Below, one piece after another: positions 32,851-42,213 of a DNA stretch of 64,000 bases; the first letter of the stretch is position 1; the number at the start of each line of letters is the position of its first letter. The notes beneath the pieces were generated by a model, which saw only the letters and a list, made by a program, of their open reading frames with translations, searched no databases and was not told the origin of the DNA. Origin of the DNA: Terasakiella sp033100395 (GTDB lineage: Bacteria > Pseudomonadota > Alphaproteobacteria > Rhodospirillales > Terasakiellaceae); assembly GCF_033100395.1 (NCBI RefSeq), contig NZ_JAWLVJ010000006.1, positions 124,001-188,000 of the forward strand, written 5' to 3'. The position numbers and the translations under genes are program-made.

Positions 32851-34065
32851 ATGAATTATGAAGAGTTTTTTGCCGAGCGCATCAGTGACTTGCAGGATGA
32901 AGGCAACTATCGTGTTTTTGCTGATCTGGAACGTAAAGCGGGTCATTTCCCACGCGCGATGAACCATCGTGAAGAAAGCGTCGAAGAAGTCACCGTCTGG
33001 TGTTCTAACGACTATCTTGGTATGGGGCAAAACGAAGAAGTCCTAAGCGCCATGCAGGACGCCCTGCAAAAATGTGGCGCAGGTGCGGGCGGGACACGCA
33101 ATATCTCGGGTACTAACCACTATCATGTGCTGCTGGAACAAGAACTGGCAAAATTGCATAAAACAGAAGCTGCCCTGATCTTCACATCCGGTTATGTGGC
33201 AAACTTTACAACCCTGTCCACATTGGGTGCAAAAATGCCGGGCATGCTGATCATTTCTGATGATCAGAACCATAACTCCATGATCGAAGGTATTCGACTG
33301 GGGCGCAGTGAAAAAGTTGTCTTTAAGCATAATGATCTGGAAGATCTGGAACGTATCTTAAAAGAACAACCACTAGATCGCCCGAAAATGATCGCCTTTG
33401 AATCGGTTTATTCTATGGATGGTGATATTGCGCCGATCAAGGAAATCTGTGATCTGGCTGATAAATATAACGCCATGACGTATATCGACGAAGTTCACGC
33501 TGTTGGCCTTTATGGGGAACATGGCGCAGGTGTTGCTGAACGCGAAGGTCTGATGGATCGTCTGACCGTTATTCAGGGCACGATGGCCAAAGGTTTTGGT
33601 GTTGTGGGCGGGTATATCGCAGGCTCCAAAGCCATGTGTGATTTCATCCGTTCCTTCGGTCAGGGCTTTATTTTCTCTACATCCATCCCACCTGCGGTGG
33701 CTGCTGGCTGTCGTGCCTCCATTCAGTATGTATCCCAACATAACGAAATCCGCGAACAGCATCAGGCGCGTGCGAAATATTTCCGTGCTAAACTGGATGC
33801 AGTGGGTATCCCGCATATCGATAACCCCAGCCATATCATTCCGGTGATGGTCGGTGATCCGGTTCTGTGTAAGCAGGCCAGTGATATGCTGATGGAAAAA
33901 TATAACCATTATGTTCAGCCGATTAACTATCCAACCGTTCCCAAAGGCACAGAACGTCTGCGCTTTACGCCGTCACCGTTCCATACGGAAGAAATGATGA
34001 ACGAACTGGTGAACTGTCTGGTCGAAGTCTGGGCAACGCTGGGACTGAAAAAAGCAGCTGCTTAA
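32851..34065 (+). CDS. hemA: 5-aminolevulinate synthase
   Basis: A 404-residue PLP enzyme condensing glycine and succinyl-CoA, the first step of haem synthesis by the Shemin route used by alphaproteobacteria. Features include CSNDYLGMGQ, GAGAGGTRNISGTNHYH, ESVYSMDGD, the YIDEVHAVGLYG acid motif and the PLP lysine Lys247 in IQGTMAKGFGVVGGYI. The frame is open far upstream (32662), but the family N-terminus is MNYEEFFAERI with an AGAG ribosome site at 32840. An FNR-like box and long leader precede it, and a terminator follows. Confidence 0.97.
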   Translation: MNYEEFFAERISDLQDEGNYRVFADLERKAGHFPRAMNHREESVEEVTVWCSNDYLGMGQNEEVLSAMQDALQKCGAGAGGTRNISGTNHYHVLLEQELAKLHKTEAALIFTSGYVANFTTLSTLGAKMPGMLIISDDQNHNSMIEGIRLGRSEKVVFKHNDLEDLERILKEQPLDRPKMIAFESVYSMDGDIAPIKEICDLADKYNAMTYIDEVHAVGLYGEHGAGVAEREGLMDRLTVIQGTMAKGFGVVGGYIAGSKAMCDFIRSFGQGFIFSTSIPPAVAAGCRASIQYVSQHNEIREQHQARAKYFRAKLDAVGIPHIDNPSHIIPVMVGDPVLCKQASDMLMEKYNHYVQPINYPTVPKGTERLRFTPSPFHTEEMMNELVNCLVEVWATLGLKKAAA

Positions 34066-34090
34066 ACAAAATTGCCACCTATGACTTGAA

Positions 34091-34123
34091 AGAGGTAACG
34101 TTGAGGAAGCGTTGCCTCTTTTT
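34091..34123 (+). terminator. Rho-independent terminator after hemA
   Basis: The hairpin AGAGGTAACG/CGTTGCCTCT has one G-T pair and a nine-base loop and is followed by a T run, 26 bases after the hemA stop. Confidence 0.8.
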
Positions 34124-34215
34124 CTGTGTGAAAATTTATTGCAAATCATTCTTAAATGAATATCATCGTGACCTGTGATATAATTCTATCGAAGTAGAAA
34201 CAGGACCGTTCAGAC

Positions 34216-34782
34216 ATGTATGCCGATAATACATTAACACCGAAAGAAGCCGTCAGGCTTTGCGCGCTGGGGACACTTGCCCAGGCGGGTGTTGGTATGC
34301 GCTACAGTGTTCTGGCCCATGATGCCCGCCATTTCATGAGCCGGGTCACAGGTCCCTCGCTGGAATTGATGGGCACGTCCCTTGAACTGTTGAAATTTGA
34401 GGGGTTGATTAAACCCAGCGAAGGTCAGGGTATGGAAGATGATGCCTTGATGGAACTGACGGAAAAAGGCCGTGCTGAGCTTCAGAAACTGCTGATGGCC
34501 CGCGTGCGTGCTGACAGCAATGATCTAAATAAATTGATCATCACCCTGAAATTCCGCTTTCTGCATCTTTTACCAGGCGAAGAACAATGCAATCAGGTGG
34601 ACAGCCTGTGTGATGCGGCACAAGCTGAATTGTCCCGCCTTGGTGATCTGCGTGACAACCATTGCGAAGAAACGGGATATCTCACCCAATGGCTGGATCA
34701 TGACCTTGATTTGATCGAAAAACGCCTGGAATGGCTGGAAGCCATGCGCAATGATCTATATGCCAAGCTTGAAGGCATTTAA
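34216..34782 (+). CDS. Winged-helix-like protein of unknown function
   Basis: A 188-residue protein. Residues about 8-90 resemble a winged helix (TPKEAVRLCALGTLAQ..., ALMELTEKGRAELQKLL) in the PadR style, and the C-terminal half is helical (DLDLIEKRLEWLEAMRNDLYAKLEG), as in PadR/VirR-like regulators. Role unknown. An iron-type element (TGCAAATCATT, from 34140) lies about 55-75 bases upstream and is only weakly similar to a Fur/Mur site. AGGA ribosome site. Confidence 0.65.
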   Translation: MYADNTLTPKEAVRLCALGTLAQAGVGMRYSVLAHDARHFMSRVTGPSLELMGTSLELLKFEGLIKPSEGQGMEDDALMELTEKGRAELQKLLMARVRADSNDLNKLIITLKFRFLHLLPGEEQCNQVDSLCDAAQAELSRLGDLRDNHCEETGYLTQWLDHDLDLIEKRLEWLEAMRNDLYAKLEGI

Positions 34783-34874
34783 TCGCATCTATAACCGCAA
34801 GTTTCCCATTTGAGTGTAGACTCTGCTCCAGTAAATGGCATAGCCTGTGGCCCTTACTGTGGAGGGAATAGATT

Positions 34875-36266
34875 TTGAATACATCATCTAAGGTTATCCT
34901 GTCCGTTGTTGGCCTGGGCGTTGTTGCTTTTGGCGGATTGAAACTGGCAGAAAATAAAATCGAATCAGCGCTGCGTATGGACGCTGATCGTATGATTGAA
35001 GAGGCCAGGAATGACGGTGCTGAACTGTCTGTTGGCCCGATCAAAGTCGATCTATTGAGCCGAACAGTCGTTACTCAAGATACAAAATATTCAATTGTTC
35101 AAGATGCGGTCAAAGTGAGCTTGCTCGCAAAAGAAATTACAGCATCCGGTTTTGACATCATGCAAGTGATCAATCAGCCTGAGGTGGTTGATTTTGAGAC
35201 GATGTCCGTTGTCGATATCGTGGTTGATGCCGTAACCACCAATGAAGAGGGACAGAAAGAAACCGTTCTCCTGAACGTCGATAACATCACACTTGCCGGG
35301 TCTAACCTGGGCAGTCTCAGCCCTGAATTTGAAAAAGCAGATGAGCTGGAATTTGCCGAGTTGGTGGAACTGTCGAAGAAAATCAAGGCTGATAAGCTCA
35401 CGCTTACAGGCCTTGATATGAAAGGAACAGGGTATGAAGGCAGTAAAGTCGATATGACCCTGTCAACGATCGACGTGAACCAGATTTTCTCGGGTACTTT
35501 CAAAGATTTTGCCATGCGTGATACAGCGATCAGTATCGAAGGCAAAAAGGCTGTGACGATCAATGAAATCCTTTATGAAAGCGACAATTTCATTGAAGAT
35601 ATCGCCACCAAGGCTTTGATGCGCATGAACGGCCTTGAAATCATCATTCCGGAAGAAGAAAAGCCGGAAGAATTTGATGCTGTGATGAAAAAAATGGGTC
35701 TGGACAGTATTGTGCTGAATACTCGCATGGAATTTGATTGGGATCTGGAAAAACAGATTTTGGCCTATAAGGATTTCTCCTTTGAAATGAAGGATGCGGT
35801 TAAGGTCAGTCTGGCGGCGACCATTGCTGATACGCCCAACTTTGAAAAGCTGAAGGAAATTCAGAAGGTCTTTATGTCTTATCAGGAAGGCGATGAAATG
35901 CCCCAGGAGTTTGGCGCTGTGCTGGAACAACTGAGCTTTAAGGACTTGTCACTCAGTGTGGAAGACAAAAACCTGATTGGCACGCTGCTGGATATTCAGG
36001 CGGAGAAAGAGAATACCAGCAAAGATATGCTGATTATGGGGGCAGCCATGATGTCTCAGGCAGTGATGAGCGAATTTGTCGGGGCGGAAACCGCAACCAA
36101 AATCAGCACGGATTTATCCAGCATGCTGAACAAGGGCGGCGAGTTTGCGATTTCGATCAAAGCTAATGAAGGTCAATCGCTTAAATTTGCCGAAGCCATC
36201 CCCATGGCGATGATTATGCCACAGGCGATCTTTGAACAGATCACGGTAACGTCGTCATATAAGTAA
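34875..36266 (+). CDS. Exported or membrane-anchored protein of unknown function
   Basis: 463 residues beginning at TTG 34875 behind a good GGAGGGA ribosome site. One N-terminal hydrophobic segment (VILSVVGLGVVAFGGLKLA) is followed by a large, acidic, beta-rich domain with repeated short patterns such as VSLLAKEITASG and KVDMTLSTIDV. The arrangement recalls DUF945 or AsmA-like periplasmic proteins, but no signature is strong enough to assign it. It contains no Cys. It ends before a strong terminator. Confidence 0.7.
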   Translation: MNTSSKVILSVVGLGVVAFGGLKLAENKIESALRMDADRMIEEARNDGAELSVGPIKVDLLSRTVVTQDTKYSIVQDAVKVSLLAKEITASGFDIMQVINQPEVVDFETMSVVDIVVDAVTTNEEGQKETVLLNVDNITLAGSNLGSLSPEFEKADELEFAELVELSKKIKADKLTLTGLDMKGTGYEGSKVDMTLSTIDVNQIFSGTFKDFAMRDTAISIEGKKAVTINEILYESDNFIEDIATKALMRMNGLEIIIPEEEKPEEFDAVMKKMGLDSIVLNTRMEFDWDLEKQILAYKDFSFEMKDAVKVSLAATIADTPNFEKLKEIQKVFMSYQEGDEMPQEFGAVLEQLSFKDLSLSVEDKNLIGTLLDIQAEKENTSKDMLIMGAAMMSQAVMSEFVGAETATKISTDLSSMLNKGGEFAISIKANEGQSLKFAEAIPMAMIMPQAIFEQITVTSSYK

Positions 36267-36278
36267 TCAAGACCAGGA

Positions 36279-36315
36279 AAAAGCCGCCTCATTGTCCGGG
36301 TGAGGCGGCTTTTTT
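36279..36315. terminator. Bidirectional terminator
   Basis: A perfect 11-base stem AAGCCGCCTCA/TGAGGCGGCTT with a nine-base loop is followed by T on the plus strand and A-rich sequence on the other side. It sits between convergent genes. Confidence 0.88.
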
Positions 36316-36329
36316 GCGTGCGGATTTTA

Positions 36330-36701
36330 TCAGGCTGTATCAAGGAGTTGTTTCAGGCCGTCTTTAAATTCAGGCGATTGAAAGTCCTTCATCAGATAGC
36401 CGCAAGCCCCCAGTCGGATGCAACGTTCAGCAACGGAGATATCACCAACGGCTGTCAGCATAACGATCTTGGCATCCCCCTGAATGTTCAGCAGAGTTGA
36501 AAGCGTATCAATACCATTGCGGTTGGGCATTTCGATATCCAGCAGTGTTAAATCTGGTTTGTGTTTTAGGAATTTTTCTTCCGCTTCAATCCCGTCATTG
36601 GCAACCCCAACGACTTTGCCGCCCAATGTTTCGACAATAGAAGCCGCCATCATGCGGATGGATTGGGTATCTTCCACGATCAAGATTCTTGGTCTTATCA
36701 T
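36330..36701 (-). CDS. Single-domain response regulator (CheY-like), copy 1
   Basis: A 123-residue receiver only. Acids Glu10-Asp11 in LIVEDTQ, phosphoryl Asp55 (LLDIEMPN), Thr in MLTAVGD and Lys in LMKDFQS are all present. No output domain. It is a close paralogue of the next gene (same length, same MI(R/K)PR start and NRxGI segment), which suggests a local duplication. No kinase is adjacent. Confidence 0.93.
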   Translation of the reverse strand: MIRPRILIVEDTQSIRMMAASIVETLGGKVVGVANDGIEAEEKFLKHKPDLTLLDIEMPNRNGIDTLSTLLNIQGDAKIVMLTAVGDISVAERCIRLGACGYLMKDFQSPEFKDGLKQLLDTA

Positions 36702-36764
36702 TTTTATTCTATTCCTGGTTTAGTCTATTTGCGCCTTTATACATGATCTCTGCGTAGAAGGAAA

Positions 36765-37136
36765 TTAGGCGGTTTCGAGATGCATTTTCAACCCGTCGAT
36801 AAAATCGTCGGAGTTGAAATCTTTATAAAGATAGCCTGTTGCGCCAATCTCTATGCATTTTTCGGCTGTTTCGATATCGCCGATAGCGGTTAACATGACG
36901 ATTTTGGCATCGGGTTTCTTTTTCAGCAGGATTTTCAGTGCTTCAATTCCGTCCCGGTTGGGCATTTTAATATCCATCAGGGTCAGATCAGGTTTGTGTT
37001 CCTGAAACTTTTCTTCAGCCTCAATCCCATCGCTTGCAAGGCCAACGACTTTGGCGCCCATTTCTTCAACGGTTTTGGCAATCACCATGCGCACGACTTG
37101 CGTATCTTCGACGATCAGTAATCTTGGTTTTATCAT
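36765..37136 (-). CDS. Single-domain response regulator (CheY-like), copy 2
   Basis: A 123-residue receiver with LIVEDTQVVR, phosphoryl Asp55 (LMDIKMPN), MLTAIGD and LYKDFNS. It lies 63 bases upstream of its paralogue on the same strand. The pair likely serves a phosphorelay or motility-type function; no partner can be named. It follows the SDR gene closely. Confidence 0.93.
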   Translation of the reverse strand: MIKPRLLIVEDTQVVRMVIAKTVEEMGAKVVGLASDGIEAEEKFQEHKPDLTLMDIKMPNRDGIEALKILLKKKPDAKIVMLTAIGDIETAEKCIEIGATGYLYKDFNSDDFIDGLKMHLETA

Positions 37137-37151
37137 ATGTCTGCTACCTGC

Positions 37152-37895
37152 TTAGAAGAGATGCTGTCCACCGGTCAGCCACATTTCTGACCCCGTCACA
37201 TAAGAGGAATCTTCGCTGGCCAGATAATAGATGCTGGCGGCGACTTCATCGGTGGAGCCCATGCGATTTAGTGGGATGCGCGGGATAAGGGTTTCATATT
37301 CCGGCTGGATCATATCTGTTTGGATTTCACCCGGCGCAACGGCATTGACGCGCACGCCGATGGCGGCAAATTCATTGGCCATTTCCCGTGTGAGGGCCGA
37401 AAGGGCCGCTTTAGAAATGGAATAGGCGGAACCCGCAAACGGATGGATGTAATGCCCGGCGATGGAGGTCACATTCACAATCGCCCCATTCCCGGTATGA
37501 AGGGCAGGGGCAAAGCCGCGCGACAGTTTCAGCGGGGCAAAGAAATTGAGATCAAACACGTCGCGCCAGGCGTTCAAATCACCGTTTAGACAGCCCAGAC
37601 GTTCCTTATATGGGGTCTTGGGCGACATCCCGGCGTTATTAACCAAGGCATGCAGCGGATCATCACCGATCAGTTCATTCGCTTTTTTGATAAAATGGTT
37701 GAGGCTTTCATCACTGGCGAGGTCAGTGGGAAAATGGATCAGGTTTTCTGCCCCTTCCAGTTCATTCCCTTTCATGTCTTTGCGTGCGCAGGTGATGACG
37801 CGCCAGCCTTTATTCAGAAAGTACTTGGCGGTGGCATGACCGATCCCTTGAGAGGCTCCGGTAATCACGGCTGTTTTTTGTGTTCCATCTGTCAT
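37152..37895 (-). CDS. Short-chain dehydrogenase/reductase
   Basis: A 247-residue classical SDR. The cofactor loop is TGASQGIGHA (residues about 13-22), followed by NNAG and a Ser/Tyr/Lys active site with AYSISKAAL. The C-terminus VTGSEMWLTGGQHLF resembles FabG-type enzymes. The cofactor motif CARKDMKG after the second strand suggests NADPH use. Substrate unknown; it is not next to fatty acid genes. Divergent from the kinase fusion. Confidence 0.9.
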   Translation of the reverse strand: MTDGTQKTAVITGASQGIGHATAKYFLNKGWRVITCARKDMKGNELEGAENLIHFPTDLASDESLNHFIKKANELIGDDPLHALVNNAGMSPKTPYKERLGCLNGDLNAWRDVFDLNFFAPLKLSRGFAPALHTGNGAIVNVTSIAGHYIHPFAGSAYSISKAALSALTREMANEFAAIGVRVNAVAPGEIQTDMIQPEYETLIPRIPLNRMGSTDEVAASIYYLASEDSSYVTGSEMWLTGGQHLF

Positions 37896-37938
37896 AAGAT
37901 CAGAGATTAACGCCAGTTACCCACAAGGACAATCATTA

Positions 37939-39486
37939 ATGCATCAAGAAGATGTGATAGATTTTTTAAGCCACCCTGATGCTTACGGTCTGCCTGATGA
38001 ACAAGAGGTTGAACGGTTTGATACGCATATCTCCATTGTGTTTCTGGCTGGTGATTTTGCCTATAAACTTAAGCGCGCCATCGCCCTGCCGTTTGTTGAT
38101 TTTCGCGCGCTTGAAGATCGTCATCATTTCTGTAAGCAGGAATTGAGCGTAAATAATTTCTTTGCTGGAAACCTCTATCAGGATGTGATCCCTGTGACCT
38201 GTGAAGGCGATGAATTATCCTTGGATGGGGCAGGGGAGCCTGTTGACTATCTGGTAAAGATGCATCGTTTCGATCAGGCCAGCCTCTATAACGTGCTGTG
38301 CGATCAGGGGCAACTCTCCACGCAAATGATTCATGACTTGTGTGATCAGGCGGTGGCCTTTTATGATCAGGCGGAAATTGATAAAGAATATGGTGGGGTG
38401 GCAGGAATGGTGCGTGCCTTTGAGGGGCATTACAAGGCCATTGAAAACTGCCCGGATCATATTCTGGATGAGGCTTTGCTGGATCGACTGAAGTCCTTGG
38501 TTGCCGAAACAATTGAACGCCATAAGAGCCTGTTGGATGAACGCCAGATTGGCGGATATGTGCGCCATTGCCATGGGGACTTGCATCTGCGCAATATCTG
38601 CCAGTATCAATCCCAAACCCTCGTCTTTGATGCGATTGAGTTCGAACCGGATTTTGCCGTCATCGATATGTTTTATGATTTCGCCTTCCTGCTGATGGAC
38701 CTGTGTCATCGCGGCGAGATGGATTTGGCCAACAAGGCGATGAACAGATATTTAGGCTGCAGTGGGGATATGAATGCGCTTTACCTGTCGGGGCTGTTTT
38801 TGGCTTCCCGCTCTGCCATTCGGATGCATGTCAATGGTGTGGCCTCGCAAAATCAGCAGACAGAAGCTGCGCGTCTTTCTTTGGAACAGGATGCCCGGTC
38901 TTACTTAACCGAAGCCTTAGAATATCTATCGCCAAAACCAGTCATACTGATTGCCATAGGTGGACTGTCAGGCAGTGGCAAGTCCGTTTTATCACAGAAG
39001 TTGGCACCTCACTGGGGGCGGCAGCCCGGTGCCTTTATTGCCCGCACGGACATGATCCGTAAACGATTGCAGGGTGTCAGGCCACAAGACCGACTTGATC
39101 AAACAGCTTACAGTCCAGAGGTGACAGAACAGACCTATGAGACTTTGTATTATGATATGACGACAGCCTTAAAAGCCGGGCAGTGCGTGATTGTGGATGG
39201 TGTTTTTGCCCGCGAAGAAGAACGTGCAAAACTTCAAAACTATGCAGAGGAACTGAATATTCCTTTCGTCGGCATTTGGCTGGATGCCGCGAAAGAAACG
39301 TTAAAACAACGGGTTGCGGCAAGAGTGAATGATCCATCTGATGCGACGGTTGAGATTGTGGAACTACAGCAGTCTTATGATCTGGGGGTAATGGACTGGC
39401 ACCGGATTGATGTATCTCAAGACTTTGAAACTATTTATCAAATCGTGCGATCACATCTTTTGGAAAAGACCGATTTCCCTTTATGA
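37939..39486 (+). CDS. APH-like / AAA (zeta-toxin-like) kinase fusion
   Basis: 515 residues. The N-terminal two thirds resemble aminoglycoside-phosphotransferase-type kinases (RHCHGDLHLRNICQ catalytic loop, FDAIEFEPDFAVIDMFYDFAFL). The C-terminal third is a P-loop kinase with Walker A GLSGSGKS (about 341-348), LDQTAYSPEVTEQTYETL and IVDGVFAREEER. Proteins of this architecture are widespread but have no confirmed substrate. The following Usp gene starts 52 bases later and may be cotranscribed. Confidence 0.88.
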   Translation: MHQEDVIDFLSHPDAYGLPDEQEVERFDTHISIVFLAGDFAYKLKRAIALPFVDFRALEDRHHFCKQELSVNNFFAGNLYQDVIPVTCEGDELSLDGAGEPVDYLVKMHRFDQASLYNVLCDQGQLSTQMIHDLCDQAVAFYDQAEIDKEYGGVAGMVRAFEGHYKAIENCPDHILDEALLDRLKSLVAETIERHKSLLDERQIGGYVRHCHGDLHLRNICQYQSQTLVFDAIEFEPDFAVIDMFYDFAFLLMDLCHRGEMDLANKAMNRYLGCSGDMNALYLSGLFLASRSAIRMHVNGVASQNQQTEAARLSLEQDARSYLTEALEYLSPKPVILIAIGGLSGSGKSVLSQKLAPHWGRQPGAFIARTDMIRKRLQGVRPQDRLDQTAYSPEVTEQTYETLYYDMTTALKAGQCVIVDGVFAREEERAKLQNYAEELNIPFVGIWLDAAKETLKQRVAARVNDPSDATVEIVELQQSYDLGVMDWHRIDVSQDFETIYQIVRSHLLEKTDFPL

Positions 39487-39537
39487 AACGGGTAAATAGG
39501 CGTATCCTTATATAAGATATTATATTGGGAGGTTGTC

Positions 39538-40404
39538 ATGTATGTGAAATCTATCCTGGCGCCCATCGACGGTGGTAATGCTTCCGGTCATGTCATGTGC
39601 GCAGCGCGTGTTCTCGCGAAAGCCTTACACGCCCATATCAATGTTCTTTATGTTATGCCTGACCCGAAAGCAGCCATCCCGCTGTTGGGGGAAGGTATGT
39701 CCGGGGCCATGATCGAAGACATGATCGGCATGGCGGAAAAAGAAGGTGCGATCCAACGTGACAAAGCACGCAGCTTTTTTAAAACCGTGATTGCGGAAAG
39801 CTGCATCGTGGAAAGCGAAGTCCCATCGGAAGGGGAACAAACCACCGTTACCTGGATCGAAGATGAAGGTCGCGAAGATGAAGTAATTGCCCGTTATGGT
39901 CGCCTGAATGACCTGATCCTGGTACCAAAACCTGTAAAGGATACTGAAATCTACAGTACCCTTGCCTTGAATGCTGCTTTGTTTGAAACAGGCCGTCCCA
40001 TGATGTTGTTGCCAGAAAGGGAAATGACAGATTTTCCAAAAGTGATGGCTGTTTGCTGGAATGGGTCGGTGGAAGGTGCACGTGCTGTGGCGTCTGCCCT
40101 TGGTTTCTTGAAAATGGCCGATGAAGTCCATGTGATCACGGCTGATACCTCTGCCACTCCGGCGGCTGAAGGTGATGAGCTGAAACGGTATCTAAGCTGG
40201 CATGGGATTTCGGCCAAATCTGTTTTCTTTTCACCTGCCGGAAAATCTGTGGGCGAAGCATTGCTGGAGGAAAGCAAAAAGCAAGGCGCTGACATGATGG
40301 TGATGGGCGGTTATTCCCACAGCCGGATGCGGGAGTTGATCCTGGGCGGTGTGACACGCGATGTGATTCAGATGAGCGATATTCCGGTGATCATGGGGCA
40401 TTAA
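39538..40404 (+). CDS. Universal stress protein, tandem UspA domains (second copy)
   Basis: A 288-residue two-domain Usp. The start MYVKSILAPIDGG follows a strong GGGAGG ribosome site. The first domain is degenerate, and the second keeps the MVMGGYSHSRMRELILGGVTRDVI nucleotide motif. It resembles the protein at 31.8 kb in layout and ending but not closely in its first half. Its stop overlaps the convergent SRAP gene by three bases. Confidence 0.9.
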   Translation: MYVKSILAPIDGGNASGHVMCAARVLAKALHAHINVLYVMPDPKAAIPLLGEGMSGAMIEDMIGMAEKEGAIQRDKARSFFKTVIAESCIVESEVPSEGEQTTVTWIEDEGREDEVIARYGRLNDLILVPKPVKDTEIYSTLALNAALFETGRPMMLLPEREMTDFPKVMAVCWNGSVEGARAVASALGFLKMADEVHVITADTSATPAAEGDELKRYLSWHGISAKSVFFSPAGKSVGEALLEESKKQGADMMVMGGYSHSRMRELILGGVTRDVIQMSDIPVIMGH

Positions 40405-40985
40405 AACAGGTCGAACTGTTCGTGCTTGGGCCTTTCTTCATCCAGATCAAAGCGTGCTGTCAGTGTAAGCTGATCGCCGCACAGGATATCTTTGGTTTGA
40501 ACTGAAGTATCCAGCCAGTACTCTTGCTTATCACTTGAAATAATCACGGGCATGCGATGGTGGACCTGTTCAATCTGTGCATCTGCCTGTTGGGTCAGGA
40601 TGCAGAAACGGTCATTTTGCCAGATGGCGGCCATGGCGAACATGTTCTGGCCTTCAATGGAAATGCGGTTTTTGAATTTCTGGTTATGGTGTTTGCGCCA
40701 TTCAAACCAGGCTGAGGCCGGGACCAGGCATCGGTTTTCAAGACTGGTGCGATAAGTCGGTTTTTCAAACAGGGTTTCGGCCCGTGCATTGATCAAGGGC
40801 TGAGTGGACCAGGTGGTCTGAAAGCCCCAGGTCATTAGTTCTGCCTGATTGCCGGGCTTGATGATCAACACCTCGTCAGTTGGTCGAATGTTGGTTTTGG
40901 GTGTTGTTGTCTTAGGGATTACCGATGGAGCATAGGTTTCCTGCAACAGGCGTGATGCAATGGCGGCTTCAAAGTTGGAACACAT
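40401..40985 (-). CDS. SRAP-domain (YedK/HMCES-like) protein
   Basis: A 194-residue protein that, in the family, forms a thiazolidine crosslink with abasic sites in single-stranded DNA through Cys2. The start at 40985 gives MCSN, placing Cys2 as required after Met removal. Asn in LINARAE, Glu in ASAWFEW and His in VHHRMPVI, the other active-site residues, are present. A frame extending upstream would bury Cys2, so it is rejected. Shorter than YedK (222). It begins one base after the binding-protein gene, so it is probably cotranscribed. Confidence 0.92.
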   Translation of the reverse strand: MCSNFEAAIASRLLQETYAPSVIPKTTTPKTNIRPTDEVLIIKPGNQAELMTWGFQTTWSTQPLINARAETLFEKPTYRTSLENRCLVPASAWFEWRKHHNQKFKNRISIEGQNMFAMAAIWQNDRFCILTQQADAQIEQVHHRMPVIISSDKQEYWLDTSVQTKDILCGDQLTLTARFDLDEERPKHEQFDLF

Positions 40986-40986
40986 T

Positions 40987-42213
40987 TTACGTTCCCTGAA
41001 GTCGGCGACGTCTGACTTCATTTTGTGTCGGCCAGTAATCGCTGCCATCGGCGTAAAACCATTTGGTCATCTGGTTGATGCCATCTTGATGTTCCAACCT
41101 GCCGACAAAAGTCCCCATGGAGGATTGATTGTCCATACTGCGAAACTGGGTAGTGCCAAGCGGGCTGTCAAAATGGAGATGACTCAGTGCCTTAATCACG
41201 GAAGCCGGTCTTAAATCATCTGCATTCTGCAGAGCCTGACGGGCAGCAAGAATGGTCATATAGCCGACAAGGGAGCCCATGGTCGGATTTTCTTCGAACC
41301 GTCTTTGATAGGTGGTGATGAATGTCTGATGGGGGCGGGTTTTGATTTGATCCCAGGGATACCCCGTCACAATCCAGCCGTCGCAAATTGGGGAGGTCAA
41401 TTTTTGCAGGTATTCAGGTTCACCGCTTAGGATACTGACTACAGACTTTCCCGCCAGCAGGTTGTTTTGTTCAGCCACATCGACCAATTCAGACAGATCG
41501 GTGGTGAAAGTGGCGTTAAACACCGCGTCACAATTCAGATTATAGAGATGGTCTTTGACGGCCTTGCGATCCAGATTAAACAGCGGGATGAACAGATCGT
41601 TCTGCCATTCCACATCCGGGCGGCTTTTTTGCAGGAAGTTTTTGAAATTCTGCACACAGGAATGGCCATATTCATAATCCGGTGCAATGCAAACCCATTT
41701 ATTAACCGGAAGTTTGGCCGCTTCGGTTGCCAGCATTTTACACTGCATATAGGTGTTGGGACGCAGGCGAAAGGTATAATCGTTACCATCTTCCAGTGTC
41801 AGGCGGTCACTCAGCGGTTCAGAGGCTAAAAACGGGACTTTCAGGTCCAAGGCCGTTTTTGCCAGAGAAAGCGCGACGTTTGAAAAAAAGGTCCCGCAGA
41901 TCATGGCGACGTTTTCTGTCTTCACCATATGATGGGCAAGGCGAATGGCTTCTTCTTCTTTACCATAGTCGTTTCTGGACATGACCTTGAGTTGGCGGCC
42001 ACGAACGCCACCTTTCTGGTTGATCTCTTCTGTCGCCAGCAAAAGTCCTTTGCGATAAGGCGTAGTGAATTCTTCCAGATGTTCGATATAGCTGTTGATT
42101 TCCCCAATCACGATGGGCTGTTCTTCGGCCTTTAATCCACGCGACAGGTAGGCGCTGGCTGCGCCGGTGGTGGCAAGTTTCAGGATATTGCGCCGGGTGA
42201 TCATGTGGGGCAC
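40987..42213 (-). CDS. ABC-type substrate-binding protein (Peripla_BP_6, urea/amide type)
   Basis: A 408-residue exported protein with a twin-arginine-like leader (TRRNILKLATTGAASAYLS) and a two-lobe binding fold similar to the urea/amide-binding FmdD/UrtA group (KGLLLATEEINQKGGVRGRQLKV, FRLRPNTYMQCKM). No permease or ATPase gene lies nearby; the next genes are SRAP on one side and a HAD phosphatase on the other. Function as a transporter component is therefore uncertain; a sensing role is possible. Confidence 0.85.
   Translation of the reverse strand: MPHMITRRNILKLATTGAASAYLSRGLKAEEQPIVIGEINSYIEHLEEFTTPYRKGLLLATEEINQKGGVRGRQLKVMSRNDYGKEEEAIRLAHHMVKTENVAMICGTFFSNVALSLAKTALDLKVPFLASEPLSDRLTLEDGNDYTFRLRPNTYMQCKMLATEAAKLPVNKWVCIAPDYEYGHSCVQNFKNFLQKSRPDVEWQNDLFIPLFNLDRKAVKDHLYNLNCDAVFNATFTTDLSELVDVAEQNNLLAGKSVVSILSGEPEYLQKLTSPICDGWIVTGYPWDQIKTRPHQTFITTYQRRFEENPTMGSLVGYMTILAARQALQNADDLRPASVIKALSHLHFDSPLGTTQFRSMDNQSSMGTFVGRLEHQDGINQMTKWFYADGSDYWPTQNEVRRRRLQGT

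Noticed and set aside
34139..34164. Fur/Mur site upstream of the winged-helix gene
   Set aside because: It begins TGCAAATCATT like a half-site, but the second half does not match; too weak to list as a separate feature.
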